This document shows, in pieces, positions 51,242-60,593 of a DNA stretch of 64,000 bases. The first letter of the stretch is position 1. Each line of letters starts with the position of its first letter. A program made the position numbers and the translations under genes. A model generated the notes under the pieces. It had not been told where the DNA came from and did not search any database. It was given only the letters and a program-made list of their open reading frames with translations. Source of the stretch: Gracilaria domingensis (taxonomy: Eukaryota > Rhodophyta > Florideophyceae > Gracilariales > Gracilariaceae); the NCBI GenBank assembly GCA_022539475.1, contig VCMS01000140.1, positions 141,437-205,436 of the forward strand. Reading direction: 5' to 3'.

Positions 51242-52398
51242 ATGACTTCCGTAGACAGCTCGGACGACTCCGGCGATGATGAGACCATTGCAAACCTTTT
51301 CGTAGCAACTCTATCGCACCTTGACCGTCAATTGCAATCTCAACTTTCCCTCTCAAGCGGCCGAAAGCCCCAAATGTCGCGCGCAACTTTGCCAGTGCGT
51401 ACAATACCATTATCTCAGACTACTTCTGCGATAATCCCAAGTACAATATCAAACAGTTTGAGCGTCGATTTAGACTTCCAAAGCCAGTCTTTGACACTTT
51501 GTATCATGCGCTCCTTGGGAGGGACATATTTCGAGTGCGCACAGATGCAGCAAAGAAACAAGGAATTCATCCGTTGCAGCGCATAGTAGCTGCACTCTGA
51601 TTTTTATCGTGTGGTGTTGCTGCGGACTTTCTCGATGAGTATACGCAAATGTCGGAGACATCAGTACTGCTTTCAGTTAAATCGTTCTGCAAAGAAGTTT
51701 TACATGTCTTTGGCAAAATCTATTTGAGACAACCAAATGAAGAGGACTTAAAACGAATTATGACTTTGTATCAGAGTAGAGGATTTCCAGGATGTATAGG
51801 TTGCATTGATTGCAAAAGATGGGAGTGGAATTTGTGCCCCACTGCGTATGCAGGAATGTACTCTGGAAAAGAAGGCAAACCAGCGGTTACCCTCGAAGCA
51901 GTAAGTGATTGTGAGTTGTGGATATGGCACATGTCATTTGACTATCCAGGCCCTTTGAATGACATAAACATTCTTGACACATCACCAACAGTGAAAGCAT
52001 TACTGGCAGGAGAGTTTCCGCCTCTGATGACCTACAAGGTAAATGGACAAGCACATGAAACTCTTTACTATCTTGCAGACGGTGTATATACAGACTGGTA
52101 CTGTCTTCAATAAACAATTCAGCAACCAAAGACAAAGAAGGAAAGGACATACGCCACATTTCAAGAACGAGCTAGGAAGGATGTTGAAAGCGCTTTTGGT
52201 GTTTTGGTGCAGCGCTTCCAAATTCTTGATCGCCCTGCTAGGCTTTGGCAAACGTCTGACCTTTCGCTTGTAATGCGGACCTGCATTTGTCTGCATAACA
52301 TGGTCATTGAGAGCAGGAGGGACACATACTGTGAGGACATCAAGGAATTATTGGAAGAGGAGCTACGGGGAAATGTGGAATTGAATGCGTTCAAGTAG
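51242..52398 (+). pseudogene. Harbinger transposase, broken
   Basis: Begins at an ATG at 51242 (MTSVDSSDDSGDDETI). The body in the next frame has YFCDNPKYNIKQFERRFRL, then the DDE nuclease: FPGCIGCIDCKRWEW (first Asp), YYLADGVYTDWYCLQ (second Asp) and KDVESAFGVLVQRFQIL (Glu), ending with CICLHNMVIESRRD. This matches the plant-transposon (PIF/Harbinger) DDE family. Damage: a frame change near 51350 and in-frame stops at 51598-51600 and 52111-52113. All three catalytic residues remain readable. Confidence 0.85.
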
Positions 52399-52552
52399 TT
52401 TAATGACGCAACACAAGACGGGGCACTTCTTTCAGATAGCAGCTTAGCAGCACAGCTACTCTCCCGCGAAATGAGCTTGAAAGACAGAGATTGGCACTTT
52501 CAGCTGAAGAAAGACCTGGTGCAGCACATTTGGGACACACGCAGACATTAAA

Positions 52553-53707
52553 TCAATCGGTTCTAATCGAAAATCGTAAGCGGCGAGCGTAAGTTCGTAG
52601 CGCTGGTTCCGAGGAGCGAAGCGAGGAGAGACCAGCGCAGAGGACTTCTTCCATGCCACCCTTGCGCACTAGGGCATCGACTGCAACCTTCTCCGCAGCA
52701 GATAAAAAGACTTCCAACACATTGTTTGCAGTAATCTTCTGCTGCTTATTGGCCTCACCTTTATCTTCGTTCGCCGGTCTGCGCCTCTTCTTCTTCTCTG
52801 AAGAAGAACCAATGCCACCCCCGCAGTGCCCAGGTTCGCCATCGATTCGGTCTTCCCCAGAAAGGTTCTTAACACGCTTCTCCAATCTTTCCAAGTGGAA
52901 CAGACGAGACATGCGCAAGAACTCCGTGGGGACGCGTTTGTCTTTCTCATCAGCAAGATTTTAATCCTCGCACAGAAACAACGAAATAGAATTTCTCTCC
53001 TTGAGCGCCTCAACCTTTTTCTTCATTGCCAACGCAATATCGTTCATAGTTTTCTGAAGCTATTATTCGTTACGCAACGCTTTGGCCTTGGCACGCCCTG
53101 GAAGTCCCACACCGTTTTCATCTACTGCTCTAAGTTTGGGAAAGGTATCACGTGGAATTATTTTCACCTCTTTCTCTCCATTGCATGTCTGTGACGGTGA
53201 AAGAACAGCAGATTTGTTCTCTAGTGTGCCGGCCTCCGAAATGGTGGTATTGGCGTCAACAGTAGACGCGACTGAATCACAATCCTACTTGGGACAAGTT
53301 TGCAACATCTTCCACCCACGAACATTTGGCCATACATCATGACTCTAGTCCTTTTGCTCGTAGTTCATCTTGTTTTCGCGACCGATGTTAGTAGCAACAG
53401 CCATTAAAATAGCTTCATCTACGCCGACACCAGTTGGTTTAGCATTAGTCACCCTCCAAGTAGTTACTTTAAACTTTTGGCAGTCTGCAGATATCTCAGA
53501 AAACTTTTGACGTACGCTTTTTATTGAGCGACTAGCGTATCTAGCTTTTTCGTTTTGTGGTGCAAATGATATAAACCTGCTATAAACGGTTTGAAAGAAG
53601 CGTTTACCAGTTGGGTCTTTTCCGACAATTGGATCTGTAGAGGCAAATATCCACGCTCGGGCTAGAGAGGCTCGCTCATCGTTCGTCCACTTTTTGCCAA
53701 CTGCCAT
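52553..53707 (-). pseudogene. Harbinger Myb/SANT-like DNA-binding protein, broken
   Basis: Starts at an ATG at 53707 (MAVGKKWTNDERASLARAW). The N-terminal about 90 residues are the trihelix/SANT-like domain typical of Harbinger ORF1 (W-x-E-...-AW...S.DP.VGKD, RSIKSVRQKFSEI). A downstream part contains GLPGRAKAKALRNE, the family's conserved tail, then a charged region (SSSEKKKRRRPANEDKGEANK) with a nuclear-localisation look. The first frame stops at 53345. The remainder lies in another frame with several stops, so the gene is broken. In active elements this protein brings the transposase to the ends and to the nucleus. Confidence 0.75.
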
Positions 53708-54026
53708 GTTATTCAGAAACTGTTTTTGTAGGTGAGGATGGCAAGTGGTGCGGCGGAGACATGTTGCTTTTACAGTGGTGTGGCGAACATGTTTTGCGGC
53801 AATGGAGACTTTCGAAATGCGCAATGGCGGGACAGTTTCCCGCGGTTGTGAAGAGGTTTGGTTTCCATTATCGGCGTGATGGAAAAGATGGGGTTTTCCA
53901 TCACGATGGTGATGGTTAAATTGAAGATTTTTTCATCATCTATCACCGGTGCGGGCATTTTCGGGTGGATGATGATCAAAAGACCCCCAGTTTTTGATCA
54001 TTATCCAACCGGTGTGGATGGCCTAA

Positions 54027-56640
54027 GCCAAGTTTTGGAGCAAACTGCGACTGCTATATCTCTGACGCAGTCTATTGTTTGCAATATTAGCTCAACCATT
54101 GATTTTTCTTGTTGAAGGAGAGTTTATTTAGGCTTCGTGAGAGAATAAGCTGGTTCTTGCGTTTCTAGACAAAGGTTCGGATTGTGCTTCTCGAGCCTAA
54201 ATTTTGGAATAAATATCATCACAGGTTGTAAAGAGCAACAAAGGCGGCGCTGTAATTTCTTGTTGTATATGCGTCGGTGAAGAGTAGCCAGGGGGTAAAC
54301 GGGGTCGCGAAGAGTTTGTTCTTCGGGGAAGACGAGTCACAACTCTGGTGAGCTCCATTATGTTTTGATGATGACGTCTCTAGAGAAATATGGAGTTGCA
54401 GCCGATATTAAATGAAAGAGATGCGCCTGAGAAAGTAAATAGGCTGCATGCAGCGTTAGAATGTTTGCACGTGTGGGCATATAGGGCGTAGTAAAGTACT
54501 CTTTATAGGCGACTGTTAGTATGCAGAGACGGTGGCTGGAAATGAGAGCTCTGCCGCGGTGAAGGAGATTGATTTATAAACTTGCCCGGAAATTGAATAT
54601 CTTCTTTTCATCCGGAGGTACACGTTACCGGACGTTGGGCAAGGAACGTTTTGGGCGTTTTGCCGTGTACTCACACGATTCTCATTTGAAATTTTACTTT
54701 TACAGATTTCGATTATTTTTGTTCAACTCGCTCTAGAGTACAACGAATGTCCAATAACATTACGTCAATGACGAGCATGACGTGGATAACGCTAAGTGGT
54801 GTCTCGCATTCTGTGCTTCACATTGCGCAATCTATGTTTAGAAGTGAAACAGGAGAAAGATTGTTGGAGAGCAGACATTGCTGGACAGCCTCCGCAGCAT
54901 CCTGAGCAAGAGAACCCTTCATAGAAAACTGAGTAAGTATGGATTGTTTTTACGTCTCGGACCGATGGGGCATCTGACTATGGATATCTCTATCATTACA
55001 CGTCAGTCCGAGCCAAGGTGGCTATAGAGTTAATGAAGAATCGGAGATTCGTTGGTTGCAGAAAGTTGTTCTCCTCCAAACAAATCTAGGGTTCGTCTAG
55101 TAAAACGATACGAACATTCTCATCCTCACGAACAAGCTCTGAGAGCCGTGTCTCCAAACGTGTCTGTCAAGTTGTGCGTAGTTAATGATATTTATTCAGA
55201 TGTGCGTAGTGGTGAGCTGAGAATGCTGTCGAAATGTCTGTTAGCAGATAAATTTATGGGACCTGTTGGGTGTCATCTTCCACCGCATTTGTTCTCTATT
55301 CAGTTTTGTTTCCATCGGACTTATTCCGAATTTGACAAGCCTTCGCAGCAGATATCAAAGTTATCTTCAGGGGCATGCCCGAAAGAGACTGTGTAAACTA
55401 CGCGATGTGCGTATCTATTTTGATGACGCGCGGAACCGTCGTCGAACCAATGAGATAAGAACGTGAAGTTGTCCTGAACAAGCAGATCTCAAGAAAAGGA
55501 AAACGAGCGTAGGAACCGTCCTCCGGTGTCCTATCTGTAGCTTTTCTAGATCTGGAAAGATGTTTCGTAAGCTTGCTCTCTGGTTTTTTCTCTGGGATGC
55601 CACTGAAGATGCAATTGCAATTCAGGAGCTTGTCTGAATGACCAGCTTTCAACTAGGTTGTTCCAAAGGTTGCTTGTACTATATGCCCTTCCGGTAAAGG
55701 TAGTTTTCTTCAAAGAAGATACTTCTCACCCAGTTGTGGTCTGGGTATTTCTCTTGGACCCATGTTTACTGGTGGAGAGAGTTGGGGCTATCAAGATACA
55801 GCACAAAGCCGCTGCTGACAGAACCCAGAATGAGAGCAAGAACTAGAACACATGACGAAAGCACTAAAGTATGCTACTTATACTGCACTCCGGCGTATAA
55901 GCGTAGTGACTACCATACTAATGATATTATTAGCTATCGCCAAGGTGGCTAATTAATGGTTATGAAAAGATCCCCCATTTCTCGATATGAAATGTTCCGC
56001 ATCTGCGAAAACGCTCCAAACGGAAAGGCAATGGCCAGCACAAAGGCATTTAGAAGACTTGATGACGGGGGGGGGGAATGGCGTATCAACAACAGCAATT
56101 CCCACGTGGTTTTGACGCAGACCCAACGGACCTGGAGCGGGCCATCCTTTGGAAACAGTATTACGAATCGCAATTTGCGACCGCAAGTATCGTGCTGTGT
56201 GCATTTGTGTGGTGGATGAACAGCAACGACATTCGAGAGCACTAGTCTGATTTTGAAAAAAGATATGAAACCGGCTAACGACTCCCTGTACGTGGCGCAC
56301 AGCAATGTAGATTTCCAACAATGCGGGAGCACCTTCGGCCTATACGAGGTGAAGATGGCAGAGTCGTGTAAACACACACCTCGTTTATCTTTAGTTTGTT
56401 CCATCTATTCGAAAAGAGGATTAGTCTTAACTCTTTCAGCTGTTCTTGGGGCGATATTCTGCCACAATTGAGTCTTCAAGAGATGACATCGTCACCAGAC
56501 ATTAACTCATTAAAGAAGAAGATGTTCCTACACGTCACTCGATTCCAAAGTCAACTCGTGGATAAAATCAATTTGCACACCGAGATGTAAACATCTTAAC
56601 ATAGCATACTACAACGAAAGTGGAAGAGGTTTTATCCGGA
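54027..56640. other. gene-poor AT-rich region
   Basis: About 2.6 kb with no coding region I would defend. The longest frames (for example 55052-55396) lack an ATG start and protein-like composition. It contains a run of about ten G near 56069. It probably holds distal upstream sequence of the acidic repeat gene. Confidence 0.4.
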
Positions 56641-56652
56641 GTGAGGAAGGGA

Positions 56653-56658
56653 TATAAA
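56653..56658 (+). promoter_or_regulatory. TATA box of the acidic repeat gene
   Basis: TATAAA (in GGGATATAAAAGACA), 105 bases upstream of the start codon at 56758, consistent with a leader of roughly 70-75 nt. Confidence 0.6.
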
Positions 56659-56757
56659 AGACAAGACGAACGGGTAGAACTGGAGACGTCCGACATCGAA
56701 CTCACAGTAGAACTCTACCTACATCTTCAGACTCTATCGATTACATTCAAGACAATC

Positions 56758-57202
56758 ATGAAGTATATCGTTTTCTCAGTGGCTTTAGCTTGTGCTTCAC
56801 AAATCTTCATTTCCAATGCAGCTGTCATTCCGAACGCGAAATTGGCTCATGGGGGCAAGCTCTCGCATAGTGGCTCGCGTGCGCCATTTAATGCGGCAAG
56901 TGCGGTAGGCGGGAAAGGCTTGAAGTTCACGAGTGTGAGAGATGAAGACGACTATGGCGACGACTATGGCGACGACGATCGTATCAAGAATGTGAGCGTG
57001 AGGGACGACGATGACTATGGAGATGATGATGGCGATGACGACCGCATCAAGAATGCGAGCGTGAGGGACTACGATGATGACGACGATGACGATGACGACT
57101 ACGATGATGATCGCATCAAAAATGCTAGTGTGAGAGATGATGATGACGATGGGGATGACTATGGCGATGATGATCGCATCAAGAATGCAAGTGTGCGAGA
57201 CT

Positions 57203-57242
<40 letters not shown>

Positions 57243-57651
57243 CTACGATGATGATCGCATCAAAAAGGCTAGTGTGAGAGACGACGACGACTATGGGGAT
57301 GATTATGGGGACGATGACCGTATCAAAAGTGCTAGTGTGAGAGATGATGACGACGATGGGGACGACTATGGGGACGACTATGGGGACGATGATCGCATCA
57401 AACGAGCAAGTGTGAGGGACGACGACGACTACGGGGACGACTATGGAGACGATGACCGCATCAAAAGTGCAAGTGTGAGGGACGACGACGACTACGGGGA
57501 CGACTATGGCGATGATGACCGCATCAAGAATGCCAGTGTGAGGGACGACGATGACGATGGGGACGACTATGGCGATGATGATCGCATCAAGAATGCCAGC
57601 GTGAGGGATGACTACGGCGACGATTATGGAGACGACGATCGCATCAACTGA
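56758..57651 (+). CDS. secreted acidic tandem-repeat protein
   Basis: 297 residues from the ATG at 56758, which begins a good signal peptide (MKYIVFSVALACASQIFISNA, cleavage expected after about residue 21-22). After a short basic linker, residues about 59-297 are eleven repeats of about 20 residues, SVRDDDDYGDDYGDDDRIKNA, with Asp runs of variable length. Most repeat junctions hold N-A-S or N-V-S, an N-glycosylation sequon, beside a basic RIK and VR. Asp-rich secreted repeats could bind calcium or act in the cell wall. The regular basic spacers would also permit processing into peptides. Neither role is proven by sequence. It is a single-exon gene with its own TATA box. Confidence 0.75.
56934..57648 (+). 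repeat. coding minisatellite, eleven units of about 60-70 bp
   Basis: Each unit runs from the codons for S-V-R-D to D-R-I-K-N-A. Units differ mainly in the length of GAC/GAT (Asp) runs, as expected from slippage and unequal exchange. Confidence 0.85.
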
Positions 57652-57717
57652 AAACTAGTAATGCTACTGAATGATTAAATGCACAAGATTTGAGCGCGCC
57701 GCGAACACACAAAACGG

Positions 57718-57791
57718 GTCTCCATAGCTCAGCTGGTTAGAGCGCAAGACTGTTAATCTTGAGGCCGTGGGTTCAAGCCCCACTGGGGACT
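57718..57791 (+). tRNA. tRNA-Asn: tRNA-Asn (anticodon GTT)
   Basis: A full cloverleaf fits: acceptor GTCTCCA/TGGGGAC, D-arm GCTC-AGCTGGTTA-GAGC, anticodon arm CAAGA-CTGTTAA-TCTTG with GTT at positions 34-36, variable AGGCC, and T-arm GTGGG-TTCAAGC-CCCAC. The A-box (TAGCTCAGCTGG) and B-box (GGTTCAAGCCC) promoter elements are present. No intron. CCA is not encoded, as is usual in eukaryotes. Confidence 0.95.
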
Positions 57792-57884
57792 TGGTCTTCT
57801 CCGTGCGCGGACTAACGTGCAACTGTTCCTTTTACCACTGGTGCGGAGGTCAAAAGTGAGCGCGGCATCTACCTTTGTATCATG

Positions 57885-58571
57885 CTATGGACAAGCGACG
57901 GTGCGGGAGATGGGCAAAGGGGCCGACGGGCGCACTTGCGCGTCGTCGGCGCGTGCAGACAGGGCCAACAACACGCAGACGTTGACTCGCCGCTTCGAAA
58001 GCAGCGGCTGAACATGCGCGCCTCCATACCCGAAGCGCGGGTCACGTAAGCGTCTCTCGTTGCCCCTAATCTTCCTGAGAAAGCGCGTGAGCACGGCGTC
58101 CATGCCCAGCTCTGCGAGCCCCTTGGACGTCATGGCGCCCTCCTCGAAGTAGTCACACAGATCGATAAAGTCCTTGACCATGACATAGGGGCGACACTTG
58201 CGCACCCTTGAACTGAGGTGACCGACGCCGTCGGCGTACTGCACCAAGTACCACTGCGCCTCTTCCTCCAGCGCTTGGTCGCGTACCAGTGGCTTCCGCT
58301 TGCATCGCACGCGCCACGCGTTGAGCTCCGCGAGAAACGCGGCGTGCGGCGGGCTGCTGGGAAGCAGGAACGTCGCGTTTCCGTTGGTGACGGAGCGGGT
58401 GGGGTGGTTGGTGGCGCCAACGACGTTGACGGCGGACGCGGGCGCGACGGCTTTGATGAGAGTGCTGCGCTTCGCCCTCTGCGACTCCTTGTCGGTGGGG
58501 AGTTTGCGGAGGTGTGCAAGCACCACCCTGCGCTTGCGCTTGTTTGAACGCGGGTCGCGATGTGCCGTCAT
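57885..58571 (-). CDS. CAP/SCP-like domain protein
   Basis: 228 residues from an ATG at 58571. The N-terminus is basic (RDPRSNKRKRRVVLAHLRK) with no signal peptide. Residues about 77-125 read FLAELNAWRVRCKRKPLVRDQALEEEAQWYL...DGVGHLSS (shown in part), which follows the CAP pattern 'LN..R.....L..d..L...A......GH'. A later RFGYGGAHVQPLL...NVCVLLAL resembles the final strands of that fold. Many CAP proteins are secreted; this one seems not to be. Gene-end neighbours are the tRNA on one side and the RING gene in the same orientation on the other. The family call is moderate; the ORF is supported by balanced composition compared with the surrounding GC-rich frames. Confidence 0.5.
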   Translation of the reverse strand: MTAHRDPRSNKRKRRVVLAHLRKLPTDKESQRAKRSTLIKAVAPASAVNVVGATNHPTRSVTNGNATFLLPSSPPHAAFLAELNAWRVRCKRKPLVRDQALEEEAQWYLVQYADGVGHLSSRVRKCRPYVMVKDFIDLCDYFEEGAMTSKGLAELGMDAVLTRFLRKIRGNERRLRDPRFGYGGAHVQPLLSKRRVNVCVLLALSARADDAQVRPSAPLPISRTVACP

Positions 58572-59829
58572 GCTGCTGGCGACGCGCGCTGAGACGGGCG
58601 CGCGGGGCCGGGCTGGACGAAGCGCACGGGCGCGGCGGCGCGCCTATAAGGGCGGTGCATGGCGCGCGCGTCTGCGTTCCACGCCGCGACGGCGGGCGCG
58701 AACGGCGGGCGCGAACGGCGGGCGGCGCGGCGCATTTCGCAGCGCAGCGCGCCGCGGCGCGCCGCCACGCGGGCGCGGCGCGCTCCTGCACGCGCGCCGC
58801 GCCGCGCCGCGCCGCGCCGCGCCGCGCCGCGCCGGAACGGCGCGCCGCGCGAAGCGGAACGGCAGGTGGTGACCTCCGGCGCGATGAGCGCGGCGAGCGC
58901 CACGTGCACACGCGCGGGCGCCGCGTCACCGTCGGTCGCGCTTGGCCACGCGCCCGCCGCGCGCGCGCCAGTAGCCGTGGGCGCCGCCGTCGTCGGCGCG
59001 CGCGCGCCACGCCTGCGGCTGCTGCGCGCCACACGGCCGAGCGGCGGCGGCGCGCGTCGTCGCGCGCCGCCGGCTCGCGCGCGCGCGCGCGCCCCGCCCA
59101 GCCGCGCGGCAGGCGCGCCGGCTGCGCGGGCGCGGACCGCAGGCTGGCGGCCGCGCCGTGCGGCGCGCGGCGCGGCGAGCGCGGCGGCGGCGGCGGCGGC
59201 GACGCGAGGTCGGGCGCGGCGAGGGCCGCGCCGCGACGCGAGATGCGCTTCCGCGGGGCGCGCGGCGCGGACGGCGCGCCCGACGCGTACGACGCGCGGC
59301 GCGGCGGCGGGGATGCGCCGCGCGTAGACGCGTGGCCGCGCGCGGCGAGCAGGTTGACGGGGCGCTCGAGGCGGCGCGGGCGGTGCGCGGCGGGGTGCGC
59401 GCGGCGGCGCTCGAGCGCGGCAACGTGGTCGCGCCGCTCGGCCAGCTGCGCGTGCAAGGCGGCGCTGCGGGCGGCGTCGGCGCGCAGTCGGTCGACGTGC
59501 CGCAGCAGGAGGTGGTGGTGGCGTTCGCGGAAGCGCACGACGTCGAGCAGGCGCTGCAGCTGCGGGGCGAGGTCGAGGAAGAGCGCGGCGGCGACGGCGT
59601 CGTCGTAGCGCGCGGCGCGGCCGGACGGCGCGATGGCGTCGCACAGCGTGCGGCACTGCTCGCAGCGGCCGCGCGCGGGCGGGCGCAGCGCCGTGCACGC
59701 GGCGGCGCGCGTGAGGCAGAACACGTGCCCGCAGCTGGTGAACACGCAGCCGTCGTCCGTCAGCGGCGACAGACACGCGTTGCAGCGCAGCCGCAGCGGC
59801 GTCGGCGGCGTCGGCGGCGCGCGGCTCAT
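58153..59829 (-). CDS. RING-finger protein, possibly Zip3/RNF212/HEI10-like; 3' end uncertain
   Basis: Starts at the ATG at 59829 (an in-frame ATG at 60072 would add 81 low-complexity residues). Cysteines C16, C19, C33, H35, C38, C56 and C59 give CX2C...CGHVFC...CX2C, a RING finger close to the N-terminus. A long helix or coiled coil follows (LFLDLAPQLQRLLDVVRFRERHH, about 80-140), then a Ser/Pro/Arg-rich tail. This order is that of the meiotic crossover E3 ligases, but a different RING family is possible. The open frame continues to 58153 and overlaps the CAP-like gene. Since the sequence is so GC-rich that stops are rare in every frame, the true end is probably nearer 58600. A splice could also end it. 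Confidence 0.5.
   Translation of the reverse strand: MSRAPPTPPTPLRLRCNACLSPLTDDGCVFTSCGHVFCLTRAAACTALRPPARGRCEQCRTLCDAIAPSGRAARYDDAVAAALFLDLAPQLQRLLDVVRFRERHHHLLLRHVDRLRADAARSAALHAQLAERRDHVAALERRRAHPAAHRPRRLERPVNLLAARGHASTRGASPPPRRASYASGAPSAPRAPRKRISRRGAALAAPDLASPPPPPPRSPRRAPHGAAASLRSAPAQPARLPRGWAGRARAREPAARDDARRRRSAVWRAAAAGVARARRRRRRPRLLARARRARGQARPTVTRRPRVCTWRSPRSSRRRSPPAVPLRAARRSGAARRGAARRGAARVQERAAPAWRRAAARCAAKCAAPPAVRARRSRPPSRRGTQTRAPCTALIGAPPRPCASSSPAPRARLSARRQQHDGTSRPAFKQAQAQGGACTPPQTPHRQGVAEGEAQHSHQSRRARVRRQRRWRHQPPHPLRHQRKRDVPASQQPAARRVSRGAQRVARAMQAEATGTRPSAGGRGAVVLGAVRRRRRSPQFKGAQVSPLCHGQGLYRSV
58796..58834. repeat. GCCGC tandem repeat
   Basis: Seven to eight consecutive GCCGC units within the GC-rich tail region of the RING gene. 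A slippage-prone microsatellite. Confidence 0.85.
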
Positions 59830-60593
59830 CGCGGCGGCCGCGGCGCTGGTCGGAGCCGCAGTCGCAGTCGCGGCGACGGCGGCGGCGCCATGGCGACCGC
59901 GCAGTTGCCGCCGATGGCAATCGCGCGCGCAGCGGTCGCGATCGCAGCGCTTCGCCGCGAGGCGAAGCGAAACCGGCAGAGCAACTCGCCCAAGCGAAAG
60001 CGTGTCACAAGTCTTTCGTACCGCGCGAGTTGCTCTCCCGCGCTCTCGTCTGTAAGCCTGCAACGCTGTCATGCAACTCTCGGCGTGTGCACGTGCACAC
60101 GTGTTCGTACACGATGCAAGTCATCACGCGAACTGTTTCAACGGCTATGCCCTTCATCCTCGTAGGCTACGAGTCGTGGCCCTTCATTCACACGTACGTA
60201 GTATCCTTAAGCATACCTCTGCGTGTGCCTTCGCACGTCAAGCATGTACCTTTGGTACCAACGCCACGTACCTTCGTCAGAGAACATTGGTCCCACAACC
60301 TCCGAGCAGAGCACCGCTGAGTCAATCGCTGCACCACGGCTGCCGCTCTCGTAAAACACCTCCGTCACGCACACATTCGTATTTGAAAAAGCGCGTCGCG
60401 AACCCTCGCGCCCAACTCCCGCTTACGGGGCGCCCCTTTACCGCCGTCATCAGCAACTCGCAGACGGTCGTCACCATAATCCCGCCCCGTCATTTAAGCC
60501 CCCCATCGAAACCTCTCGCAATATGACTGCTCACTTCCCCACCATCGCGCCAGCGTCACCCAACCAGCCCGCCGTCTTCGTCGTGCCGGAATC
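59830..60593. other. spacer between RING gene and Argonaute gene
   Basis: Divergent promoter region. It is GC-rich at first, then (60060-60300) rich in alternating CA/GT and ACGT words such as GTGCACGTGCACACG. No RNA gene or repeat array seen. Confidence 0.35.

Larger units (their letters stand above)
51046..54023. mobile_element. PIF/Harbinger DNA transposon, inactive
   Basis: 2978 bp flanked by TAA on both sides (51043-51045 and 54024-54026), the 3-bp TWA-type duplication of this superfamily. The ends are imperfect terminal inverted repeats (GGCCATCTCCACCGGTTTGA against GGCCATCCACACCGGTTGGA), with the CACCGGTTTGATG motif repeated internally at about 51161. It encodes a DDE transposase on the plus strand and a Myb/SANT-like DNA-binding protein on the minus strand, convergent, the classical two-gene layout. 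Both genes are broken, so this copy is not autonomous. Confidence 0.85.

Noticed and set aside
55052-55396. 114-codon frame in the gene-poor region
   Set aside because: Starts at TTG, contains no recognisable domain and stands alone.
56620-56757. Upstream start for the acidic repeat protein
   Set aside because: The extended frame begins at GTG and overlaps the expected leader downstream of the TATA box; the ATG at 56758 starts a clean signal peptide.
58514-59608. Long Arg/Ala-rich frames on the plus strand opposite the RING gene
   Set aside because: In such GC-rich DNA stops are rare in all frames; the plus-strand frames lack any domain, whereas the minus strand holds a RING finger.
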